From NCBI GenBank assembly GCA_049724395.1, contig JAUGWO010000289.1:1-64000 (forward strand): DNA of 64,000 bases, given 5' to 3'. Below the pieces are notes generated by a model. It saw only the letters and a list, made by a program, of their open reading frames with translations. It searched no databases and had not been told where the DNA came from. The position numbers and the translations under genes are program-made. This stretch comes from Spongospora subterranea f. sp. subterranea. Lineage: Eukaryota; Endomyxa: Phytomyxea; Phytomyxea; Plasmodiophorida. How positions within the stretch are numbered: the stretch's first letter is position 1; each line of letters begins with the position of its first letter. Of this stretch, positions 36,768 to 47,700 are shown piece after piece.

Positions 36768-39700
36768 TTTCAAGCATTTTCCCAAACGCTGCGGTTTCAA
36801 CAAATTTTGGTTCTGGATGGAATATTGGTCCAAAAGAAATTGTTCGGTTTTCCATATCTGGTCGCTACCGTCCCACAGCAGTGATTGATTGTCGATCGAG
36901 ATGTTAGGTAGGTGTTGAGCATCAGAATGAGACAGATACGTTGCTTGAACTGTAGCAATTTCATGCAAAGATGGCCAGATGAAATTCTTCGAAATTGGTT
37001 GAATGAGAATTGGGGCCTTGAATGCTTTAAGTTGAGCGTCAATAGATATTTTTGACTTTCCTCATCGTGTAAAAAGATCTGCCCAAACATTCTCGTTTCC
37101 TTCAACATGTTCAATGATGTAAGGAATGTTTGCGAGTTGGAGTTAGCGCTCAAGTCGGTCCGAAGAGTATGGCGCGCGACATTGGTGCAGCGCTTCATTG
37201 GGTTGAATATTTACATCAAATTCCGATGATCCGAATAAATACGGACCGGGTTCGATACTATAAGAAAATGACGAAGACGGAATATACCTTCGATAATGGG
37301 ATACGCTTCTTTTCGATGATAGTCCATCTGAGGCTATTAGCGCGAAAAGTACCAGAAAGGCATGCTAGCAATTCGTGTCGTTGTTCGGTGAGCGGTAGAT
37401 GTATATCTTCAGGAGGAATCTGTGTCAGGACAGCCGACCAAAAATCTTGAGAAGCATCGGAAAATAAGCATGTTAACCAGTCGCTTTTCGGATGAGCAAG
37501 GCGCGTAAGGCCAGCAACACATTCCTTTATCATTTTGAAGGATTCTTGGTGTAATGCATTCCATCCAATATCTGCTATTCGGATACGTCGCAGCGCGGTT
37601 TTCTTACAGCTTTGCACCGTTCGTGTAGTCGTCAGGAGGAGATCTTGGAGAGGATGTGTTAGTTCATTAAAATTAGGTATACTCTTCCGGATCCAGTTTA
37701 GGGCACAGACGAAATGTTGTAGGTCATCGCCATGAATTGGGGGCTGCATGTCCAAAACACCTTGAATGAAAGAATTGTCATACGTGACTCCTCTTTTCGC
37801 CATTTCGAGAAGGACTTTGCTGAGCACAATCATATGTGTCATTGGAGAATTTTTGTTTGCATATGCTAATTACATCGTCAAGCCATAAGAGAGCGCATTT
37901 GTACAATAAATCACTCAAAACTTGTTGCATCCCTGATTGAAAGGTTGCAACTGAGTCAATGATCCCTTGAATTAAGCGACGCGGTGTGAATACTGCTTCG
38001 TGCGTCATAAAAGAACACATTTCTTTGGAGTCTAAGTGCAATGGGAACTGTCAATAGCCTTCAAAACAATCTAATAAGATATACGATGTAGAATCACGAA
38101 GATAACCTAGATGATATTATATGAGGCTTGGGCCAGATAATAGGCTCGATCTGCTTGTTGATTTCCACAGTGTCGACCGTCATCCTATAACCTCTTTTTG
38201 TCCGGTTTTGGAATAACTAGGGCGGCGGAAGCGTCTCGACTCTGTGGGGTTCTGTAGATATAATTATTCTTTTCAAGTGCATTTGTATGCGCATGCATGA
38301 ATTCTTGGTATGGAATATTGACGGAGATTACAGCGAAAATGCGTTGCACCAGGTTTACGATGTAGCTTCTGAGCAGAAACTTTAGCGGGAGGATCGTTTC
38401 CAAGAGACCAAGACTCGTACGCCAAATATCATATCTTGAAACTAACGTAGTAAGTTCATTGCGCGTTGCTGGTTTCCCACTCTTTATCGCTCTATCCACC
38501 ATACTCTTGATAGCTAATTCAGTCTCAAACTTATCCTCATCTCCTATTGGAATAATGTAATCAAATCCAGGTTCAGGATACTCAGGATCTTGTTCGGTCA
38601 TTCGCTTTGACTGAATCGGTGCGCGATCACTGTCAGCGGGTTCATATGGATCTGGGCCAATAGTAATGTTGTTGTCGCTGGCTTCTTTGAGAATCTAATC
38701 CAGCAGGAGTTCGGGATCGATTCCTAGCTTTGGTAGTTCCGGCTTTCCAACAAGAACAGTCTCCATGTCTTCGTCCACGACGTTAACAGCAGTTGAACGG
38801 AAATTTACGGTACCTGCTTTTGTTGATAACGTAAAATCTAAATATGCCACTTGCCTGATTGTTGCAAAACTATCGCTTGTAGCTAGTTTGCACTTTAGTG
38901 GTGGCGTGATTGTTTGAATCATGACTGGAACTTTATCAGTAACCATATATAACATCCAAGGGAATTCGAACGGGAGGTGAATCTTATCCTGAATCAACAC
39001 ACGGTTACTAACGCAATAATCAGATGTTGGGAAAAGTTTCTTAGACTGCATATTTGCTTTCGTGAGGTTCAGCTTATCGAACGCGGCTTTGCGCTCCTCA
39101 GGGGTACATTTAGTGCATACTTGTAGCCAAAGGGTTTTATAGGTTTTGTAGACAAACACCATCTGGAGGGTCTCGACTGCCATATCGCTTCAGTGACGCA
39201 GCTGAGATTCCGCTATGATTCGGTTGGACTGCGGTTTTCGACAACGGATCCGCATTTTGTTGTAAATTCGGCATGTTCGGTTTCAACGATTTTCGACTTT
39301 TCGATAGTTTTCATCGTGCGACTTTTCTGTCGTTCAGTCAGTTTGGTGTACTAGTAAAAAAAATCATCTTCATCGCTTTTCGCCTTTTGATGGTCGCCAA
39401 ATGAGATCGCGTGCTCAATCATGTCGTGTAGGGTTGCTGGTCGAACTCCGGCACGTAGGTATTTAATTTTTAGCTTGATTCCTTCGTCGTCCTTGGACAC
39501 ATGCTCTAGGCCGTTATCTGCAATAAAATCGTCAAATTTGGCCGAAATAAGCTAAAACTCGTTCCGCAGGGTTTTGAGCGACAGGTTCATGATGATTTGT
39601 TTCCTAATTTGTAGCCTCGATATCTTCGTGGCAATGCTCAGTCGCTTGTTCTTGCAGCTTCTTAAGGTGGAATATCCGGGTCTGAATCCGAAAGCTGGTC

Positions 39701-40260
39701 AACTGGCTTTTTTTAAACATATTTGGATATTGCTTTGAGTTTGCTCAAGTCAAAGCTACTTTTCGATGAGACGGGTTGGATTTTGTCGTCATGTAATTCC
39801 CTCCGTTCTGTGATTAGATACGATTCGCGTCCTCGGCGAAATACAGCGATCGCCTTGGGGTCAAAAGCCTTGATGATCGGTGGTTTTAGGGAAACAATAT
39901 TGGTGTCTGGCCGGCTATGACATGCTCGGCTATGGATTCTGGTTGTGGAGAGCAGGGTTGGCACTCTGATCGGAGTCGGCGTCCATGCTCCTGGTTTGGA
40001 CCATGAACTTCGGGGCGTGGGTTTGTCGCCTGTTTGCAAGTTCGTCTGGCAAAGCTGGATGCCAGGTAGTCTGCTATAAAACGTTTTGTGCAGGGTCCGG
40101 CTTACTATTAGGTTGGCAATAGTAAACAGACCAGTTTTATTCGGTGGCTTAAGTAGGTCCGTAAGTGCATACAGGGCTGCAGTTCTGGCTGTAGTTCTGT
40201 ACAATCCGTTTCGGCCGCACGATAAGCAGTGAATTGGGCCAGCACCTCTTGAATCACGGT
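36620..40260 (-). mobile_element. Ty3/gypsy fossil (gag to integrase region)
   Basis: In minus-strand order there are a gag-like frame (AFDPKAIAVFRRGRESY) at 39713-40204, a protease-type region (VVDEDMETVLVGKPELPKLG) at 38695-39183, reverse transcriptase (38601-37780) and RNase H (37842-37258, with SDASQDFWSAVL), then the start of a downstream region. The style resembles gypsy elements known from oomycetes. It is broken in many places, and its end at 36623 coincides with an inverted duplication. Confidence 0.8.
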
Positions 40261-40309
40261 ATGGTGTTCCTACCTCTTTGTAGATCGTGTCGCTATGGCG
40301 TCCGGGTTA

Positions 40310-40590
40310 GTCATTTTGAGAGAGGAAGAGAGAGGGAGAGGTTAAGTGAGTAAGGGAGGTAGAGAGATTAAGTTAGCTGTTACCGGTAGTTAGGTGAGAG
40401 GAGAGGGAGAGAGGATAGCGACAAAAAAGGTTAGAGGCGGTAAGTTATACAGATATATAGATGGTAGTTGAGAGAGGAAGAGAGAGGACAAGAGATAGGG
40501 AGAGGTTAAGTGAGCAAAGGGAGGTAGAGGAATATTAAGTTAGCAGTTAGTTATGTGAGAGGGAGAGAGGTTAGCGACAAAAGGTTCGGG
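40310..40590. repeat. Purine-rich tandem repeat, two units of about 150 bp
   Basis: GAGAGAGGAAGAGAGAGG, GGGAGAGGTTAAGTGAG, GGGAGGTAGAG and GAGAGAGGATAGCGAC-like words occur twice in the same order (40316-40425 and 40464-40585). It lies beside the gag end of the gypsy fossil and just before the 3' flank of copy 5. Confidence 0.7.
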
Positions 40591-41029
40591 CTCCCCCACA
40601 ACACCATAGATCAATGCACAATCGTCCCCAATTGTCCTATTGTCCACAAGATTAGGTGATATGTCAGGAAAAAATCAGGGCATAATTATCAGTTGAGTAT
40701 ACAGAACAATGGTTTAGTTGCACTAACCACGTCGGTTTGGGGTGTTCTGTCAGAATAATCCATCAATAACTGACGAAAAGGCCATTAGGGGACCATCATG
40801 GACTGATAACGATGTTTGCTGTAAGGATAAAATAAACAGAGGGGTTTATCATGACTATATTAGACAGACGACAATATCCAGATTTTGACAGAAGATCATA
40901 TATCAACCGGCTTTGGCGTTCAGAGCAAAAAATCAACATTCTTTGAAACAATAACAACGAAGGAGGTTTATTAGACTTCCATTGTTTCCATGCAGAGATC
41001 TTTGGGGGTCACCATTCTCCTGATTTTCA

Positions 41030-41857
41030 TCAACCTGCGATGGGAAAATTTCTCTGGAACCAATTATCAACATCCTCGATGAGCCTCCAAATATCTTGAG
41101 TAACTGGATATGGAAGGTTTATGCCATATAACTCCTTGTCCCATTTTCGCTTTAGCTTGATAATATTGTGATAGTTTGCACGAGGCAATTTGGATAGAAA
41201 AGTTATAAGGTCAGGTTCAATGTTCGCGGGGGCCCTTGAGACTATCTCGAATAATTTTTGTTTCAAATCGTAACATTTTGAAGAAAAATGGACAAGCTTT
41301 CTTTCAATTTGGTTAGCATCGTAATCCAACTGGTTGAATTTTTGTTGTGCCCTCCTTGACCAGACTTTGTTTTGCTTGAACAAAGCATCCATTTTTTGAT
41401 AAACAAAGAGAAGTTGATCGAGCGTTGCCTGACGAACTGAGAGATAGTTACTTTCTGCGGCTTTAAGCGCATCCCTGTATTTCTGGACATTACAAACCAT
41501 ATTTCCAACGAGTTGGCAATGGCACTTCACCAACTGCAGACGAAAGGCCATTTGTTGTTCTTGTGTGGGATCCTCAACGGCATAGAGATTATACATCTTA
41601 ATCAATTCTTCATTTGACTTGACCAACTCTGGGTCAACTGTGAAGAGGAGTAGAACGGCGATGAAAAGGCCAACTAGCACAACTGCAACAACGGCGACAC
41701 CACCAACGATCATGAGCCATTTGCGACGGTTCTTTGGCTCCTTGACAGGCTTGGGAGATTCCTGATCATGTGAAGCCTGGATCATATTGATAGGATAATG
41801 GCTTGATTGTTGGGGAATGGAGGTTTGCCCTTTGTTCACTGGCGATAAACTCAGCAT
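41030..41857 (-). CDS. Type II membrane protein, PINMMQ family (copy 5)
   Basis: An intact 275-residue intronless ORF. The second codon is Leu, not Met, unlike the other copies. The head has SHYPINMIQASHDQESPKPV and KNRRK; the anchor spans about 48-72 (VGGVAVVAVVLVGLFIAVLL). The ectodomain holds FTVDPELVKSNEELIKMYNL, AVEDPTQEQ, YQKMDALFKQN and a C-terminal KWDKELYGINLPYPVTQD block with a Trp. It pairs with copy 4 in sequence and in the PIAG end. AATAAA is at 40967-40972. A TATATAG-like word lies about 20 bases before the ATG, as in copy 4. Function is unknown. Confidence 0.85.
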   Translation of the reverse strand: MLSLSPVNKGQTSIPQQSSHYPINMIQASHDQESPKPVKEPKNRRKWLMIVGGVAVVAVVLVGLFIAVLLLFTVDPELVKSNEELIKMYNLYAVEDPTQEQQMAFRLQLVKCHCQLVGNMVCNVQKYRDALKAAESNYLSVRQATLDQLLFVYQKMDALFKQNKVWSRRAQQKFNQLDYDANQIERKLVHFSSKCYDLKQKLFEIVSRAPANIEPDLITFLSKLPRANYHNIIKLKRKWDKELYGINLPYPVTQDIWRLIEDVDNWFQRNFPIAG

Positions 41858-41917
41858 ATATCAAATGTGACGAACTATATAAAGATGTAAGAGCACTTGT
41901 CCTTCCTGGCCGTTTCT

Positions 41918-41937
41918 CGCAATCCGCAATGCCGTGA
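41918..41937 (-). promoter_or_regulatory. Conserved upstream block of copy 5
   Basis: TCACGGCATTGCGGATTGCG lies 61 bases before the ATG, with the CTTGTCCTTCCTGGCCGTT stretch also shared with copy 4. Confidence 0.5.
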
Positions 41938-42440
41938 CCCTGCGGTCAGGTTGCTGAACCCTGGTGACACACCGATATCTGAGGTCGAGTCCCTGTTATC
42001 TGACTGACTTCCCGGGAAATATAAAAAATGCGCCACCGATGCACTAAATAATAATTGTAATTGCCAGACTTTTATTCCTGGCAGTTGCTATTATGTCCTC
42101 GTAAACTTCAAGTTCCGAAAACATTGTGATAGTAAAGTTTGCAGGGGGAAGGGGAAGGATACAATCACTTACGTTTTTTTCGATCGCATACATAGAAACA
42201 GCATTGGTGAAACTATCACTCTGCCACTCAATTGAATTTAATTGATTTCAAAATCACCGCCACTAAATTGATAACTATCCCACGCCACTCCCCCTCTGCA
42301 TTCCATTCTCGAACAGGCGTTGTTCTCGCATTTTTTCTGACTGTGCTCCGAGATTCGCGCGGGCTTTTACAGCGTGACTGAACTTCATGGGTTTGGCGGT
42401 TCAAGTAGAAATGCGCAAAAATCAATGGGGCATCCACCAA

Positions 42441-42769
42441 TCAGATAGCGCCTCTATTTATAGCATCGCAATTGTTGCCCAGAGGCCAGAGGTATCAGAT
42501 AGCGTCTCTATTTATAGTATCGCATTTGTTACCCCAGAGGTATCAGGTAGCGTCTCTATTTATAGTATCGCGATTGTTGTCCCAGAGGTATCAGATTGCG
42601 TCGCTGATTATAGTATCGCGATTGTTGTCCCAGAAATATCAGATAGCGTCTCTGATTATAGTATCGCGATTGTTGTCCCAGAGGTATCAGATAGCGTCTC
42701 TGATTATGGTATCGCGATTGTTGTCCCAGAGGTATCAGATAGCGTCTCTATTTGTAGTATCGCAATTGC
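42441..42769 (+). repeat. 48-bp minisatellite, about seven units, open in two frames
   Basis: The unit is about GTATCAGATAGCGTCTCTAT followed by TTATAGTATCGCGATTGTTG and TCCCAGAG. Because 48 is a multiple of three, the frame 42387-42803 encodes a 16-residue repeat (VSDSVSIYSIAIVVPE), and a second frame (42472-42774) is open too. Units differ by few bases, and several changes are silent or conservative in the first frame. I cannot tell whether it is translated. Confidence 0.85.
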
Positions 42770-42799
42770 GGTAAATGGATCTCCAGCGGGCTGCTCTTT

Positions 42800-43500
42800 G
42801 TAGCGGCAATACAAGCTGCTGCTTTGGCAGTTTCCGGAGCTGTGGTCATCATTTCTAATTATTACCGAAAGAGAATAGCCGAAGTAGCAGGGCCCCTCGT
42901 TCGCGATTTTTTCGATTCGACAAAGCCAGTTTTCAATAGCAAACAACGACCACGATGGATAGAATTTGCACTCTGATAGAGACCAAATGCGATTTCGTGG
43001 GTTAGCCAATTGCTGAGAATTACATTTTTTTCTGATTCGCGACGACAGAGTCGCTGTGACAGTGTTCCATGTGATGCACTGAGGCTCTCTGCAAGAGTAT
43101 TGATATATCATCAGGGATATCCCACTCATTTTTTCTCCAAATAGGAACAGGATCCCATTCCAGATCAGGGACCATTCATTATTTTTCTGCAATCGCCCTT
43201 CAGACCATTAACTGAGAACAATAATGGTAATTCAACCGCAAACAAAGGATTCCTTTGATATCGATTCAAGAATGATGATAATGATGGAACTGCCCAGTTC
43301 TGACCAATCCAGATCACAATTGGCCAACATAATGGCACCAGCGACTCCTGCAGATCATCATGAACAGACAATGCCTCCCCAAGTTGTTGTTTTCTACCCC
43401 AATCATTAGTTCGGTTCATCTCTTTTGTCATGACCCTACTTATTACTCCCTGTATATAATAATACAACTGTGCGTGATCGGACTACTCAGTTCGATCAAC
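42800..43500. other. Intergenic stretch without a supported gene
   Basis: Short frames only. The block at 43180-43230 repeats one at 22350-22390. Confidence 0.4.
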
Positions 43501-43519
43501 AAACGTTTTTACGACTATA

Positions 43520-43690
43520 TATTCGTTCTTCCTCTTCTCTCCGCTCTTCGTCCGTCTTTCATTCTTCTATCCGCTCTACCTCCCTCCTTCTCACCCCTCT
43601 TCCGGTCCTTCTTGCTTCCTTCTCGCTCTTCTCTCCGCTCTTCTTCCGTCCCTCTATTTCTTATCTCGCGCTTCTTCGTCCTTCCTCCCA
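43520..43690. repeat. Pyrimidine-rich tract
   Basis: About 170 bases almost purely C and T on the plus strand with recurring TCTTCTCTCCGCTCTTC words. A TATATAATAA word lies about 65 bases upstream (43455). It may be the leader of a degraded solo LTR, but no ends are proven. Confidence 0.5.
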
Positions 43691-44403
43691 TCACTACAGC
43701 GTATAGTCCGAACATTTTTGGTAGAAATTTTCAAACTTGTCTTTGCCGTGCTCTGTTATACATTAAATACATATATTGATCAACGAATGACAGTTGAGGT
43801 GCGAGCCAACAGGGAAGAAGCAAACCGAATTGGTTCGACAGCGACCAAGTTTGACCTTCTGTGAGATGGACAGGGCCATTGCTATCGCCTTTTGTCTCCG
43901 GGAGTTTCCAGACCACTCTCACCTTGCGATTAAATACGATCTCAAATCATGTCAGAAATTGGGTTTTAGGAAAGATTGTTTTGCAATCAGTTTGATCGGA
44001 GGGTTTGCACCAGAGTCTTGACCAACAAATGGTTTGTGTATTTCTCGAAGGCAAATCTGATTTGGAATTCAGTGATGATTCAGTCAACCATTGAATATTT
44101 GCTCGTTTTTCCACATTTCTTCGTTTCGACGCTTTTGCTGTCATTACGATATCACACTTAATATCGCTGGATTGCTCAACACTTTCTATATCAATACTAC
44201 TGACCACAATCTCCCGTTTTTCCCCAGAATAACGCAACTCATACCCTTCCTGATCAATCATCAAATTTCATCGCCCATTCGATCTGTGGTCGATTTTCGT
44301 CTCATCTTAAGCCCATAACTGGATATTTCACCAAAATGCGGAACACAATTACAAAAAAAACCAAAAAAAAATAAAAAAACCTAAGGAATAATAGAGCATA
44401 GGT

Positions 44404-44700
44404 ATGGTATGGTATATAAAGTTTCGCGGTCCGTTTTTGTCGTCGCTTAAACTACAATTGAGGAAGACGGAAACTCAAAATTCAGACCAATATATTGAAC
44501 GAAGTGTCAAAACAAATGGATTCGCTGGGTATCCGGATAGGTCACATTACATGAAGCGACAAGCCAACACCTATGAGAAAGCCAGCTCACCCCAGCCTGA
44601 ATTAAATCGAGCTCGAACAAGACACTCTTGTGAATCAACATCTGAAGAATATTAGAATGGAAGTGAGTGACTTATGCCGACACTGAAATGAACATATATG
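44404..44700 (+). mobile_element. 3' fragment of a LINE related to the 45-50 kb element
   Basis: The frame GPFLSSLKLQLRKTETQN...GFAGYPDRSHYMKRQ matches the end of the neighbouring LINE protein (DPFISSFKLHLRKKEQEN, FKGYPNRDKFKSK) with about half the residues identical. It is on the opposite strand, 5'-truncated, and old. An A-rich run at 44347-44385 lies just before it. Confidence 0.65.
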
Positions 44701-44796
44701 TAATGAACACCCGGACACAGGAACAGGAAAGACGATGACAATCAACAGAACAGCTCCGAGGCCCGAGCTACTCTTTATTAGAGGTAATCCGGAATG

Positions 44797-47700
44797 ACCT
44801 TTTTTTTGTTTTTTTTTTGTGATTGAGTTCGCACTTTTCATGCAGGTCTGCCGGTCCCTCGGCTATCGGGCCAGCAAAAGCTTTTATTGCCTCACGCCTC
44901 AAGAGCTCTTCCCAGTAACAAGCTCGCACTCGCAATAGAAACCTTCGGCGGTAGTTCTGCAGTCTGGTCGATACAAGAGGTAGTGTGAGGTGAGAATTGC
45001 TATCGCATCTTCCGTCTTAACTAAAAAACGTACCCAGAGCACTCTGTCTCCGGGACACTAAAAATTCCCTACGGAACACCTCTTGTACACACACCAAGTC
45101 GCTTCATGACTAGGCAGCTGATTTTTTGATAGAGGTTTTACTCCTCGTCGGATATTATTTAAAGAGGCATCCTCCTCTTGTATGTCTTAAACATGTCTAT
45201 ACGTGTTTGCAGGTTTATCGGATTCATTGCTTTTAGATGAAACACTTGTTTGCGGGTTTTTTTCATTGCTTTTACTCATTGCATAGCAATCTATTCATTT
45301 CCTGGGGGTATTCCCATAGAGCGTTTTCGAATGACTCTGTTTGGAGTAGGTGATATGCTGTCCTGACTTTGTGTAATTTTCCTTTCAGTGCCTTGCAGTT
45401 CAGTACTTGGTGTTCAATTGTCTCTTCCTCCGTATTGCAATGCCTGCATATACTGCTCTCTTCCATATTGAGATTTTTCAGGTGTTGCCGTGTGCTTGCA
45501 TGTCCTGTTCGCGCTCGGTTTTAGGAGCGGGGTCGCTGGTTCAAGCTTCCTTTCGTTTAACGTCATTTTACTTTTAAATTTGTCTCTGTTTGGGTATCCT
45601 TTGAATTTGCTAGTGTTTACGTTTTCTTTGATGTAATCATGAAGATTTTCTTGTTCTTTTTTCCTGAGGTGCAATTTGAATGATGATATAAAAGGATCAT
45701 GCTGTATCTCATCGCCGTCGTTTGCAGCTTGTTTTGCTAACTCGTCTATCTCTGTGCTGTGTCCTATGGTGATTTTCGTTTCTTCGCCTATTGTCATTTT
45801 TTCCCACATGACTCGGAATAAAGTGTATATCCACCGTATTATCTTGTGTTAACTGTGCTATTTTGGCGGCACACTCCGCTACAATAGCGTTTACTCTCTT
45901 TGGCTTTATCGGTAGTGATTTTAGTTGACTCATCCACGATAATGAATCAGTCATTATATGGATCTTTCTTTCTTTATAGTCCTGTTCTATTGCTATATCC
46001 AGTCCACTATTCAGTGCAATTATCTCACATTCATATGATGATGTCACTTCTATTCCTAGTTTAACACCAGTTACCATTTCACTAGGTTCATCGTTCTCAT
46101 CTCTATTCGTATAATCAATTACAAAGAGCTGCTGCTCCTCCTCCTTTATCCTTGTTAAAACTTCCATCTGTCCATAATTCTATATCAGGGTTTTCGGTAG
46201 TAGTTTTCCTTTTTTGTGTTTTTTAATTGCCTTTTTTCTGTTGGTGGCGTGGTATTTGACCTTATATAATCCTTCCAGGATTGGTGCTGCTATTGCAGTC
46301 CTAGTATGAACTGCCTCATATGTGTCAGGCACTCTTTCTTTGAGCGCTTTCCAGACTTCTCCTAGAGGGGTCCATCCATCTCCTTCTCCATTCCATTCAG
46401 TGTATTCTCTGCCTAATAATGTGTCATTAGCCTGAGCAGACATCACTGTCATTGTTGTCTCTGTAATTATCCTATCTTTTAATAATGGGAAACCTGATAT
46501 TGCATGAAGTAATGGGATTGGTGTTGAGGGGAAACATCCTGTATGCGTTCTCATATAGTCTCTGTATGCAATTTCTATTGGTTGTAGAGTGTTTTTCATG
46601 GTTTGATGGATCTCCGCTGCCAACCATGGGAGATAGTAATTCAGTTTTCCACCTATAAAACCTTGACATATTTTTTGGAAAGTTGAGTAGGGGATTCGAT
46701 ATTTTCTCAGTCCTCTCATCAATTTACATCTTGTTCTTATATCTTTTGCTACTTCTTTGAGGTCTATTTTGAATGTTGAGTGGTGATTCTCGTCATTTGC
46801 TGTCAGAGTTGCTCCTAAATAGCTAATTGTGTCTGTTGTTTTGATTTTTGTCTTGTTTGACAGTTATTTGGTCTCTCCGCGCGTGTTCGTTAAATAACAA
46901 GTGTGTTTTCATCCATTGAATTTTAATGCGGTTTGCAGTGCACCATTCTTGTAGCTTTGCGCTGTCAGTTCTCAATTGGTTTTGTACTTCCTGTTTTGTT
47001 GCACCTGTTGCCCATTGTGTGGTATCATCCACATATACATTGCTGTTGCTGGTTTCTATAGGCGCATCGTATATATAAATGATCCATAGTAAACGCTAAT
47101 ACTGGATCCTTGAGGGATTCCATTGTTCTGATAGTGAGGTTCTGTGGTGCTGTTTCTGTGACATACGTAAAAGATTCTTTTGGTCAACCATTGATCAATG
47201 AGTAATATTAGGTATGGATCTATTCTCATATTTCTCATCTTTTGTACTATTAACGTTCTCTGTACTCGGTCAAACGCCTTCATAAAGTCATATACAATCA
47301 ACGCGAATTGCTGTTCTTTAGCTGCCGCTAGTCCTGCGTTATGTAGCAATCTTAGCAATGCATGGGTTGTGCTATGTGCGGGTCTGCATCCGAATTGATT
47401 GTCTGCATATGTGTTTTTCCGCTTGTTGTCTTATCCTGTTCTCTATAATCCCCTCTACCAACTTGGCTACGTTTGGCAAGTAGTGATATTGGTCGATATT
47501 CACCTGGTTTGGCTTTTGGTAATGGTCTTATTTTAGCAATTTTCATTTCTTGTGGGAGGAATCCTAGATCGATAATATCTGTATTGATTGCACTCAGCAA
47601 TGCACATTTAATTGTATCATTTTTGCACAACTGTTTGATGAGACTATTTGGTATTCCATCTATTTGTCCCGCTGATTTGCTGTTGGCTTTTGTCAATGCT

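Larger units (their letters stand above)
40590..41960 (-). repeat. Repeated unit carrying membrane-protein copy 5
   Basis: The 3' flank (CATAGATCAATGCACAATCG, AACAATGGTTTAGTTGCACT) matches 28020-28145 and 30000-30100. The upstream block is conserved too. Confidence 0.75.

Noticed and set aside
44797-44985. A separate SINE at 44797-44985 and 54756-54932
   Set aside because: The shared 175 bp with an A-rich tail is simply the 3' end of the neighbouring LINE; the second copy is a 5'-truncated LINE. No tRNA-like head is present.
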